The notes under the pieces were generated by a model. It ran no database searches and was not told the origin of the DNA. It was given only the letters and a program-made list of their open reading frames with translations. Shown here one piece after another: positions 55,108 to 63,275 of a stretch of DNA of 64,000 nt. The stretch covers positions 62,001 to 126,000 of the forward strand of contig NZ_FRCC01000008.1 in assembly GCF_900142775.1 (NCBI RefSeq), given 5' to 3'. Made by a program: the position numbers and the translations under genes. The first letter of the stretch is position 1; the number at the start of each line of letters is the position of its first letter. The stretch is from Flavobacterium flevense (GTDB taxonomy: Bacteria > Bacteroidota > Bacteroidia > Flavobacteriales > Flavobacteriaceae).

Positions 55108-56253
55108 ATGAGCGAAAAGAAAATAACTTGGTGTAAGAATTGTTTAAATATGTCTACTAGACCTAGAATTTCGTTTGATGATAGGGGATGGTGTAATGCT
55201 TGTCAGTGGATGGAAGAAAAAAAACAAATAGATTGGTCACAAAGACAAAAACAACTGGATGAATTAATTATTAAATATAAGTCTACAAACGGAAATTTTG
55301 ATTGTATTGTACCTGTAAGTGGTGGTAAAGACGGTTCATATGTTGCATATATGTTAAAGCATAAATATGGTATGAATCCTCTGGCGGTTACAGTGCGTCC
55401 TGCTTTATCGTTACCAATTGGAGATCAAAATCTTTTTAATTTTATCCAATCAGGATATGATCATATTCATATTTCTCCCAATCCAGTTGTGTTAGACAGA
55501 CTTAATAAGTACGGTTTTATCGAAAAAGGATTTCCTTATTATGGATGGTTAATTGCTATTATGACTGCTTGTATAAAAACTGCGGCTAATTTTAAGATAC
55601 CATTAATGTTTTATGGTGAAGATGGTGAAGTTGAGTATGGTGGTTCTACAGAGAGTAAAAATAATCCCCTTTATGATATCGAATATATGAAAAAGATATA
55701 TTTAGAAGGAGGACATCAAATAGTTTTTGATAGAATTAGAGCAGATGGTGATATTTCTGAAGCTGATTTAGCTTTTTTTAAATTTCCTACTGATGAAGAA
55801 GTTTCAAAAATTGGACTTTCTTTTACACATTGGTCTTATTTTGAAGCTTGGGATTCTTATAGAAATTATGTTGTAGCAAAAGAACATTGTGGATTAATTG
55901 AAAAAGAAGAAGGAAGTGTAGATACTTTTACTAACTTTTCACAAAATGATCAGGCATTATATACTTTACATGCTTATTTGATGTATTTAAAATTTGGATT
56001 TGGGCGTGCAACTCAAGATGCTGGTATAGAAATCAGAAGAGGATCAATGACAAGAGATCAGGCATTGAATTTAGTAAAAATGTATGATAATGCTTATCCT
56101 CATGATTTAATAGATGTATTTTTAGATTATTATAAAATGACTAAAGAAGAATTTGATGCGGTTTTAGATAAATATGCAAACAAAGATTTATTTGAGAAAA
56201 TAGATGGAATTTGGTCACCTAAATTTACACCAGGAGAAGATTTTACGATATGA
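55108..56253 (+). CDS. wbuX: N-acetyl sugar amidotransferase (WbuX/PseA family)
   Basis: These enzymes turn a sugar N-acetyl group into an acetamidino group using ATP and ammonia from a glutaminase partner. The N-terminal zinc-type CKNC...CNAC pairs lie in the first 35 residues (CKNCLNMSTRP, GWCNACQW). The ATP pyrophosphatase loop is VPVSGGKDGSYVAYML. Further conserved pieces are YGEDGEVEYGGSTESKNNPL and FGFGRATQDAGIEIRRG. The protein has 381 residues. It overlaps the HisH-like gene by 4 nt. PseA/PtmG in C. jejuni act on pseudaminic or legionaminic precursors, so legionaminate is the likely substrate. Confidence 0.88.
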   Translation: MSEKKITWCKNCLNMSTRPRISFDDRGWCNACQWMEEKKQIDWSQRQKQLDELIIKYKSTNGNFDCIVPVSGGKDGSYVAYMLKHKYGMNPLAVTVRPALSLPIGDQNLFNFIQSGYDHIHISPNPVVLDRLNKYGFIEKGFPYYGWLIAIMTACIKTAANFKIPLMFYGEDGEVEYGGSTESKNNPLYDIEYMKKIYLEGGHQIVFDRIRADGDISEADLAFFKFPTDEEVSKIGLSFTHWSYFEAWDSYRNYVVAKEHCGLIEKEEGSVDTFTNFSQNDQALYTLHAYLMYLKFGFGRATQDAGIEIRRGSMTRDQALNLVKMYDNAYPHDLIDVFLDYYKMTKEEFDAVLDKYANKDLFEKIDGIWSPKFTPGEDFTI

Positions 56254-56861
56254 AAATTGTGATAGCCGATTACGGCATGGGAAATATAAAATCCATTATC
56301 AGTGCCTTGAACTATCTAGGTGCTGATAATATTGTAGTCTCTGCAGATTATGAAACGCTTAAAATTGCTGACAAAATAATTCTTCCAGGCGTTGGATCAT
56401 TTAGAAAAGCAATGATTCAAATTAGGGAGAATAATCTCGATAAATATCTCGAAGAACTAGCAGTAGAAAATAATAAACCTTTAATTGGAATTTGTCTGGG
56501 AATGCAGCTTTTAGGAACTTCAAGTACAGAGGATGGTTTTACAGAGGGACTTGGATTTGTGAATGCACATTGTATAAAGTTTGATAATACCGATTTAAAA
56601 GTTCCTCATGTAGGATTTAATCAATTGAAAACAGATTCCGAATCAAAACTGTATGCTGGATTACCAAATGAATCGGACTTTTATTTTACCCACAGCTACA
56701 AAATGGTTAGTGAGAACGAAATAAACCAATCTTACTGTCATTATGGTTCTGACTTTATTGCAAGTTTTGAATACAATAATATTGTGGGTGTACAATTTCA
56801 TCCTGAACTTAGCCAAAAAAATGGCTTAAGATTGTTGAAAAATTTTATTGAAAAATTCTAA
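56250..56861 (+). CDS. wbuY: HisH-like glutamine amidotransferase (ammonia donor, WbuY)
   Basis: The class-I glutaminase of 203 residues resembles HisH of imidazole-glycerol-phosphate synthase. It has IADYGMGNIKSIISALNYLG, LPGVGSFRKAM and the nucleophile Cys82 in GICLGMQLLG. Glu and His lie in GVQFHPELSQKNG, so the triad is complete. It lies in a polysaccharide locus between the amidotransferase and a degenerate HisF, not in a his operon. It most likely supplies ammonia for acetamidino formation. Confidence 0.9.
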   Translation: MKIVIADYGMGNIKSIISALNYLGADNIVVSADYETLKIADKIILPGVGSFRKAMIQIRENNLDKYLEELAVENNKPLIGICLGMQLLGTSSTEDGFTEGLGFVNAHCIKFDNTDLKVPHVGFNQLKTDSESKLYAGLPNESDFYFTHSYKMVSENEINQSYCHYGSDFIASFEYNNIVGVQFHPELSQKNGLRLLKNFIEKF

Positions 56862-57640
56862 TGTTAAGAAAAAGAATAATATTCGCATTAATTTATAGTG
56901 ATGGTTTTTTTATGCAAAGCCGTAACTTTAGATTGCAGAAAGTAGGTAACTTAAATTGGCTTGAGAAAAATTACAAATTTCAAAATATTGCCTTTTCCTT
57001 AGATGAATTAGTGGTCTTAAATGCAACTCGTCAAAACAAATCAATTACAGGTTTTGCAAAAACTATCGAAAACTTGGTAAACGATGTTTTTATTCCAATT
57101 GCAGCTGGTGGAGGGATTAGATCAGTGGAAGATGCAGAATTACTTTTTAAGAGTGGGGCTGATAAGATTGTTTTGAATACAGCCTTACATACAAATCCAG
57201 AATTAGTAGAAGCATTGGTGAAAAAATATGGATCACAAAGTATTGTAGCTTCAATTGATTATAAGAAAAACGATGGAAATTTTGAAGTATATATTAATGA
57301 CGGAGGCACTAAGATAGATCTTAATTTAGAAGATTACCTAAACTATTTGGAGAGACTTGAAGTAGGAGAAATTTATTTAAATTCTATTGAACAAGATGGT
57401 ACCGGATTTGGATACGATTTTGACACAATTGAAAAGTTCGAATCAAAAATTAAAATACCTCTTATAATTGCTGGAGGTGCTGGTAATGAATCTCATTTTA
57501 TGGATGGATTAAAATATAAAAATGTTAGTGCTGTTGCTACTGCAAATTTATTTAATTTCATTGGAGATGGTCTCCCAAAAGCAAGATTAAAATTAATTGA
57601 ATCTGGTGAAAATTTAGCAAATTGGAATGTTAATAATTGA
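56861..57640 (+). CDS. wbuZ: HisF-like barrel lacking cyclase residues (WbuZ, glycosyl amidation)
   Basis: The 259-residue protein aligns from its first residue with HisF. The HisF catalytic Asp11 is Ile11 here and Lys19 is Gln19. The ammonia-gate residues equivalent to Arg5, Glu46, Lys99 and Glu167 are kept (KRIIF, DELVVLN, ADKIVLNT, VGEIYLNS), as are the Asp130-equivalent in ASIDYKK and the DGTGFGYD loop. This fits a barrel that docks the HisH glutaminase and passes ammonia on without making imidazole glycerol phosphate. It overlaps the next gene by 14 nt. Confidence 0.9.
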   Translation: MLRKRIIFALIYSDGFFMQSRNFRLQKVGNLNWLEKNYKFQNIAFSLDELVVLNATRQNKSITGFAKTIENLVNDVFIPIAAGGGIRSVEDAELLFKSGADKIVLNTALHTNPELVEALVKKYGSQSIVASIDYKKNDGNFEVYINDGGTKIDLNLEDYLNYLERLEVGEIYLNSIEQDGTGFGYDFDTIEKFESKIKIPLIIAGGAGNESHFMDGLKYKNVSAVATANLFNFIGDGLPKARLKLIESGENLANWNVNN

Positions 57641-58181
57641 TGTAATAAAAAAAATAAAGTATAATATTGGAGCTGATAGAATTGGTCCTGATCATCCTTT
57701 TACTCATTGGAGATTATACTATAAAAAACAAATGCTGTCTCTTTGCAAAAAGAAATTCAAGTATTTTTCCGATACTGCTGATTTTAGAGCAGGTGCTTAT
57801 GCTGTCGGGTGCTCTAAAATAAAAATTGGAAATAGGGTTGTAATTAGACCTGGGGTTATGTTATTTGGAGAATCTGAGAGTTTAGACACATCAATTATAA
57901 TTGAAGATAACGTTATGATGGGATGTGGAGTACACATATACATAAATAATCACAAGTTTGATCAAATTAATGTTCCTCTTATCGATCAGGGATATTATCC
58001 AGATGAAGCCGTAATTCTAAAAAACGGCTGTTGGATTGGAGCTAATTCAATCTTATTACCCGGTGTTACGATAGGAAAAAACTCTGTTGTTGGTGCGGGA
58101 TCAATAGTTACTAATTCTATACCTGATGGAGTTGTGGCTGTAGGTAGTCCTGCAAGAATAATTAAAAAAATTGCTAAATAA
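57627..58181 (+). CDS. Hexapeptide-repeat acyltransferase, first of three
   Basis: The left-handed beta-helix acyltransferase of 184 residues has repeats around KIGNRVVIRPGVMLFG, IIEDNVMMGCGVHIYINNH (the probable catalytic His) and GCWIGANSILLPGVTIGKNS. It ends GSPARIIKKIAK, typical of sugar O-acetyltransferases of the WbbJ/maltose acetyltransferase type. The N-terminus may sit against the membrane or polysaccharide. It is coupled to the HisF-like gene. Target sugar and position are unknown. Confidence 0.82.
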   Translation: MLIIDVIKKIKYNIGADRIGPDHPFTHWRLYYKKQMLSLCKKKFKYFSDTADFRAGAYAVGCSKIKIGNRVVIRPGVMLFGESESLDTSIIIEDNVMMGCGVHIYINNHKFDQINVPLIDQGYYPDEAVILKNGCWIGANSILLPGVTIGKNSVVGAGSIVTNSIPDGVVAVGSPARIIKKIAK

Positions 58182-58187
58182 AAGTAA

Positions 58188-59735
58188 ATGCAAAAATCAT
58201 TTTCAAAAAATTATTTAAAAATTTACTTTTACCAAATTTTATCCATTGTTTTAGGTTTCGCATCTTTATTTGTTGTGGTTCCTTTTCTAAGCAGTGATAA
58301 GGCAACATACGGAATTTACACTGTCTGTATCTCAATTTCAATTTTTTTATCTTATGCTGATCTTGGTTTTTTAGGTGCAGGGATGAAATATGCAGCAGAA
58401 AGTTTTTCACGGGGGGATATAGACGAAGAAATAGAAGTAGTAGGATTTTCACATTTTGTTTTATTGGTGTTCTTAATCTTACTTTCATCTGTTTTTTTAT
58501 ATTTAAGCTTTAATCCTCAGTTACTTATTAAGGACATAAAAATAGAAAGTCAGATCAGTATTGCCCGTAACTTACTTTTAATATTAGCATTATTTTCACC
58601 GACCATAATTTTACAGCGAATGATGCAAATGATATTTGGAATCAGATTACAAGATTTCATTTTGCAGAAAATAAATATTGTTGGGAATATACTTAAAATT
58701 ATTTCAGTATTTTATTTTTTTGGTTTGGAGCAGTATGATATAGTAGGTTATTTTCTGTTTGTTCAAATTGTAAATTTAGCATGTTCTTTATTTGCAATTT
58801 TTAGCGCGCATAAGAATTTTGGATATGATTTTAAAAAATTGATAAGAAAATTTAAATTTAATAATGTAATGTTTCTTAAAACGAAGCACTTAGCATTTTC
58901 AAGTTTATTTGTAACTTTTTCATGGATTTTATATTATGAATTGGATTCTTTTGCAATAGGTAAATTATTAGGCGCAAAAGAAGTTGCTATTTATGCGATT
59001 GGTTTAACAATCCTAAGTTTTTTCAGATCACTTTTAGGTGTTTTTTTCTCCCCATTTTCTGCGCGATTTAATCACTTTATAGGAAGTGAGAAAACAAATG
59101 AATTAAAGTATTTTTATCTTCATGTAATCTCAATTTCCTTTCCGATAGTAGTATTTCCAATAATTGCGATCATAATTTTTGCAAGACCATTTGTAATTTC
59201 ATGGGTAGGTTTAGAGTATGTCGAATCAATAAAAATTGTTCAATTACTTATTGCCTGTAATATTCTTGCTTTTCTTAGTTATCCAGCCGGGATGCTTATG
59301 ATTGCAAATGAAAGATTAAAAGAAATGTATATTGTAAGTGCATTAATGCCAATAATTTATTGGGTAGGAATCTATTTTACACTAGATTTTTTTGGAGTAA
59401 AGTCTTTTGCCTTTTTTAAATTCTTAGCATTCTTTTTTAGCGGCTTAGTATATCTTTGGTATTCCATATCATTTTTAAAAATTTCCTTAATTAATTTTTT
59501 CGTAAAGCAAATTATACCATTTATACCCTCAATTTTATTTCTTTGTATTGCCTTATTTATTTTTGATGATTATTATGTTACTGATAAGAATAAATTGAAC
59601 ATGATGCTTAATTGCGGAATAATTGCTACAGTACTTTTAATTTCCTTTGGAATTAGTATTCTGACGGTTAAAACCCTACGAGATTATTTTACTAAAACAC
59701 TGAAAATGCTTAAACCTATAAAAAATGAGATTTGA
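58188..59735 (+). CDS. Wzx-like oligosaccharide flippase
   Basis: The 515-residue membrane protein has about twelve to fourteen hydrophobic segments, starting FYQILSIVLGFASLFVVVPF and ending near IATVLLISFGISILTV. The pattern and the conserved LSSDKATYGIYTVCISISIF region fit the polysaccharide exporter branch of the MOP superfamily. It would move the lipid-linked repeat unit across the inner membrane. It indicates a Wzx/Wzy-dependent pathway. The polymerase and the initiating transferase are not in the window and may lie to the right. Confidence 0.88.
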   Translation: MQKSFSKNYLKIYFYQILSIVLGFASLFVVVPFLSSDKATYGIYTVCISISIFLSYADLGFLGAGMKYAAESFSRGDIDEEIEVVGFSHFVLLVFLILLSSVFLYLSFNPQLLIKDIKIESQISIARNLLLILALFSPTIILQRMMQMIFGIRLQDFILQKINIVGNILKIISVFYFFGLEQYDIVGYFLFVQIVNLACSLFAIFSAHKNFGYDFKKLIRKFKFNNVMFLKTKHLAFSSLFVTFSWILYYELDSFAIGKLLGAKEVAIYAIGLTILSFFRSLLGVFFSPFSARFNHFIGSEKTNELKYFYLHVISISFPIVVFPIIAIIIFARPFVISWVGLEYVESIKIVQLLIACNILAFLSYPAGMLMIANERLKEMYIVSALMPIIYWVGIYFTLDFFGVKSFAFFKFLAFFFSGLVYLWYSISFLKISLINFFVKQIIPFIPSILFLCIALFIFDDYYVTDKNKLNMMLNCGIIATVLLISFGISILTVKTLRDYFTKTLKMLKPIKNEI

Positions 59736-60894
59736 TAAAATAATTTATATTCGATATATGCCTCTTACTAAGAAAATATATACCGATTTTTATATGGAAG
59801 AAGTACAAAATGCCGGCTTGGAAGTGGAATATTGGGATTTAACACAGATGTTTTTTAAGAGCAATTTTGCAATGGAAGATGCATCTAATCTAGTAAAAAC
59901 AAAAGTATTTAAGTCATATGGAGAACTGGAAAAAGCGATAAAAGATGAACCAGCTTTAGCCAAGGTCCTTTTTATATCAATAATGACGTTTGAAGGAAGG
60001 ATAAAAAAATTATATCAGCTTTTTACGAAATATAATTGTAAGTTAGCAGTTTTTGGACGCAATATGTTTCCTTTAGCGCCGTCTAAATCTTTTTTTCAGA
60101 AATTAAATAAGATAAGTCCTTCCGCAGTTTTGAATAGATTAAAACTAAAAAAACTTCAGAAATTAGTGAATAATGGAAAAATAAAAAAGTACGATATTGT
60201 ATTTTTAGGTGGTTCTTTGGGCTGGCAAGGTATTGGGGCTATTGACTTGAATTATCTTAAAGACGCAGAACAAATAAAAGTCAATAGCGATGATTATGAC
60301 AATTATTTATTGTTAAAAAATCAAGAAAGTAATAACTCTGATAATTATATTCTTTTTTTAGATGAATATTTACCATTACATCCAGATACCGTTTTATTTA
60401 ATATAAAAAATGTTAAAGCTGAAAATTATTATCCTGAGCTAAACGATTATTTTGATCGTGTTGAGAAACAATTTAATCTTCCTGTTGTAATTGCTGCTCA
60501 TCCTAAGGCCATGTGTTATAAAACAGAAGATTTTTTTAATGGTAGAAAAGTTGTATTTAATCAAACAGTTCAATTAACAAAAGAGTCTACTTTTGTTATT
60601 GCCCATGATAGTACCTCAATAAATTATCCTATTGCGTTTGGTAAAAAAATTCATTTTATTACTTCTAAAAATATATTGAAGGGTATTGAAATGGTACATA
60701 GAAATGTATTGCATTTTGCAGACTATTTAGGTTGTAATTATCAGTTCATTGATGATAACAATGCAATTAATTTAATAGATCAAATTTCCGTTAAAAAATA
60801 CGAAAACTATAAATACAGTTTTCAGACTTCAAAAGAAACTGAAAATAAAACAACAAGAGAAATATTTATTGATTTTTTGACGAAAGATTTATGA
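59725..60894 (+). CDS. Unknown, GT-B glycosyltransferase-like protein
   Basis: I do not recognise the 389-residue protein by overall sequence. It has alternating strands and helices without membrane segments. Three pieces stand out: LDEYLPLHP at 212-220, IAAHPKA around 256-262 and HDSTSINYP at 294-302. Acidic-pair, HP and Ser/Thr motifs in this order occur in bacterial sialyl- and polysialyltransferase-type GT-B enzymes. The position after the CMP-legionaminate genes and flippase supports a role as the nonulosonate transferase. This is inference. It overlaps the flippase by 11 nt. Confidence 0.55.
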   Translation: MRFDKIIYIRYMPLTKKIYTDFYMEEVQNAGLEVEYWDLTQMFFKSNFAMEDASNLVKTKVFKSYGELEKAIKDEPALAKVLFISIMTFEGRIKKLYQLFTKYNCKLAVFGRNMFPLAPSKSFFQKLNKISPSAVLNRLKLKKLQKLVNNGKIKKYDIVFLGGSLGWQGIGAIDLNYLKDAEQIKVNSDDYDNYLLLKNQESNNSDNYILFLDEYLPLHPDTVLFNIKNVKAENYYPELNDYFDRVEKQFNLPVVIAAHPKAMCYKTEDFFNGRKVVFNQTVQLTKESTFVIAHDSTSINYPIAFGKKIHFITSKNILKGIEMVHRNVLHFADYLGCNYQFIDDNNAINLIDQISVKKYENYKYSFQTSKETENKTTREIFIDFLTKDL

Positions 60895-61586
60895 TATTAG
60901 TTGTTTTTATTAAAGGACTTATTATTGATTTTGTATCGAAGTTTTACAAAAGAATTAGGCTTGCTGACCTAAGATTAAAAAATACTTCTTGTAGGTTTTC
61001 TTCCTCTTCAGAAATTTTAGAGAGTAATTTTGGAAAATCAGTAGTCATTTTTGATAATAACAATATTTATAATTCAAAGGTAGATTCATATTCTTATATA
61101 CAAATGGGGAGCCGAATCTTTAATTGTGAAATTGGAAAATTTTGTTCAATTGCAAGTAATGTTTCCATTGCTCCAGGTATTCATGATCTTAATAACGTTA
61201 CAACACATCCTGTTCTAGTTCAAAAATCGGCACCTCTACCTAAAGTATTTGGTAAAAAAGATAACATAGTCACCTATAAAAAAGTTTTTATTCAAAATGA
61301 TGTATGGATTGGAGAAAAAGCAATAATTCTTGATGGTGTGAAAATTGGAAATGGAGCGGTTGTGGCATCAGGCGCAGTTGTTATCAAAGATGTAGATCCT
61401 TATTCCATCGTTGGAGGCGTACCGGCAAAGCATATAAAATATCGGTTTGATCAGGAAACCATAGACCTTTTACAAAAAAGTGAATGGTGGAACTTTTCTG
61501 ACGAATGGTTTGAGAAAAATGCAGATTTGATGTTGGATATTGACGGTTTCAAAGAATATTTAAAGAATGACAAACAGAATATTTAA
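60891..61586 (+). CDS. CatB-related hexapeptide O-acetyltransferase, second of three
   Basis: The 231-residue beta-helix protein belongs to the xenobiotic acetyltransferase/CatB branch. It shows MGSRIFNCEIGKFCSIASNV, the probable catalytic His in GIHDLNNVTTHPV, NDVWIGEKAIILDGVKIGNG and GGVPAKHIKYRF. A C-terminal helical tail (WWNFSDEWFEKNADL) is typical of this type. It likely O-acetylates a sugar of the glycan. It overlaps the genes on both sides (4 and 20 nt). Confidence 0.85.
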   Translation: MILVVFIKGLIIDFVSKFYKRIRLADLRLKNTSCRFSSSSEILESNFGKSVVIFDNNNIYNSKVDSYSYIQMGSRIFNCEIGKFCSIASNVSIAPGIHDLNNVTTHPVLVQKSAPLPKVFGKKDNIVTYKKVFIQNDVWIGEKAIILDGVKIGNGAVVASGAVVIKDVDPYSIVGGVPAKHIKYRFDQETIDLLQKSEWWNFSDEWFEKNADLMLDIDGFKEYLKNDKQNI

Positions 61587-62142
61587 TTATCTATACAGAA
61601 AGACATTTTATATTTTTAACAGTAAAAAGTATAAGTTCTTATCTTCCTCTGCCGTTGTTCAAAAGCTATTGAGGGTAGAGGGAAGGGAAAATATTTCTAT
61701 TCAGAAAAATGTAATTATCCAAAAGATGACCTGGATAGCAGCACTGCCATTAACAAATGAATCAAATTGCAATTTGATAATTGGGGAGGGAACTATCATA
61801 GGACATTTAAATCATATATATGCGACGGGAGAAATTATTATAGGTAAAAATGTACTGACTGCTGATAAAGTGTATATTTCTGATAATCTTCATAAATATG
61901 AGGATGTAAATATTCCTGTTATGCATCAGGGTATTAGGCAATTGTCGAAAGTAAAGATAGGTGATGGATCATGGATTGGTGAAAATGTTTGCGTGATGGG
62001 AGCAAGCATTGGGAGAAATTGCATCATAGGAGCAAATTCGGTAGTTACCAAAGATATACCAGATTATTGTGTAGCTGTAGGTTCGCCAGCAAGAATTATA
62101 AAAAAATATAATATAACATTACAAAAATGGGAAAAAGTATAA
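61567..62142 (+). CDS. Hexapeptide acyltransferase, third of three
   Basis: The 191-residue beta-helix acyltransferase has GEGTIIGHLNHIYATGEIII, a probable catalytic His in YISDNLHKYEDVNIPVMHQG and GDGSWIGENVCVMGASIGRN. It ends in GSPARIIKKYN. The 20-nt overlap with the previous gene and 16-nt overlap with the next imply translational coupling. The substrate is unknown. Confidence 0.82.
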   Translation: MTNRIFNYLYRKTFYIFNSKKYKFLSSSAVVQKLLRVEGRENISIQKNVIIQKMTWIAALPLTNESNCNLIIGEGTIIGHLNHIYATGEIIIGKNVLTADKVYISDNLHKYEDVNIPVMHQGIRQLSKVKIGDGSWIGENVCVMGASIGRNCIIGANSVVTKDIPDYCVAVGSPARIIKKYNITLQKWEKV

Positions 62143-63275
62143 ATAAAGTTTTAATTACGGGAGGTGCAGGTTTTATAGGTTCAAATGTTGCCAGAGTTTT
62201 ATTAAATGATGGATATGAAATTACTATTTTAGATAATTTTCTGCCTCAAATTCATGGAGACAAGAATGAATTGACTGATGACCTTAAAGATAAAGTAAGA
62301 CTAATTGTCGGAGATGTATCTGATAAAAAACTACTTTATAAAGCTTTAGAAGGACAAGATGCAGTTATTCATTATGCTGCAGAAACGGGGACTGGGCAAT
62401 CAATGTACGCTGTTTCACACTACACTAATGTTAATATTCAAGCGACGGCGGATTTATGTGATTATATTATAAATGAACCTCATAATTTACAGTCTGTAAT
62501 TGTAGCTTCATCCCGATCTATATATGGAGAAGGAAAATATACTTCACCTGATTATGGGACTGTTTATCCTAATTCGAGAACATTCCAAAATGTAAAAGAA
62601 AGTTTTGAAGTTCGTTGTCCGATCTCCGGTAAAAATAACTTAAAGTTAGAATCAACCGACGAATCTTCTAAAATTCATCCATCTTCTTTTTATGGAATTA
62701 CAAAACAGGTTCAGGAGCAGATGATAATTTTGGCGGCAAAATTAAAAAATATTAACGGTTATGCTTTGAGATATCAAAATGTTTATGGACCAGGGCAGTC
62801 ATTAAAAAATCCATATACCGGAATCTTATCAATTTTTACTCGTTTAGCTTTGCAAAATGAAGAAATTAACATTTTTGAAGATGGTTTGGAAAGCAGAGAT
62901 TTTGTTCACATTCAAGATGTTGTTAGCGCAACTATCAGTTGTTTAAAATTAGAAGAAAAGGGACAACACATTTTAAATGTTGGAAGTGGTGTACCAGTAA
63001 GTGTTATTGAAGTTGCAAATGAAATAGTAACTTACTTAAAAAGTAAATCTAAAATAAAAATATCAGGAGCTTTTAGAGAAGGAGATATCAGACATAATTT
63101 TGCCGATTTAAAATTAATCAATGAGATTACGGGTTTTGAACCAAAATGGAATTTTAAAGAAGGATTGCATAGCTTTATAGATTGGGCATTAGATCAAAAT
63201 GATATTCCAAAAGATACAGCCGATTATAAAAAATCGTTGGGAGAACTTAAAGAAAAAGGATTGTTAAATGGATAA
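62127..63275 (+). CDS. Extended SDR epimerase (dTDP-L-rhamnose 4-epimerase-like)
   Basis: The protein has 382 residues with VLITGGAGFIGSNVARVLLN, HYAAETGTGQSMYAVSHYTN, the Ser in VASSRSIYGEG and the YGITK active-site pair. Between Ser and Tyr lies an insertion with FEVRCPISG and a following LESTDESSKIHPSS. It resembles the CPxCG-type insertion of enzymes annotated as dTDP-L-rhamnose 4-epimerase / 6-deoxytalose synthase, but the second Cys is Ser. The role is thus a deoxysugar epimerase at moderate confidence, and a sugar dehydratase is the alternative. It overlaps the next gene by 8 nt. Confidence 0.65.
   Translation: MGKSINKVLITGGAGFIGSNVARVLLNDGYEITILDNFLPQIHGDKNELTDDLKDKVRLIVGDVSDKKLLYKALEGQDAVIHYAAETGTGQSMYAVSHYTNVNIQATADLCDYIINEPHNLQSVIVASSRSIYGEGKYTSPDYGTVYPNSRTFQNVKESFEVRCPISGKNNLKLESTDESSKIHPSSFYGITKQVQEQMIILAAKLKNINGYALRYQNVYGPGQSLKNPYTGILSIFTRLALQNEEINIFEDGLESRDFVHIQDVVSATISCLKLEEKGQHILNVGSGVPVSVIEVANEIVTYLKSKSKIKISGAFREGDIRHNFADLKLINEITGFEPKWNFKEGLHSFIDWALDQNDIPKDTADYKKSLGELKEKGLLNG

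Noticed and set aside
56250-57640. Histidine biosynthesis operon fragment
   Set aside because: No other his gene is present, the HisF-like protein lacks Asp11 and Lys19, and the pair overlaps a sugar amidotransferase gene.
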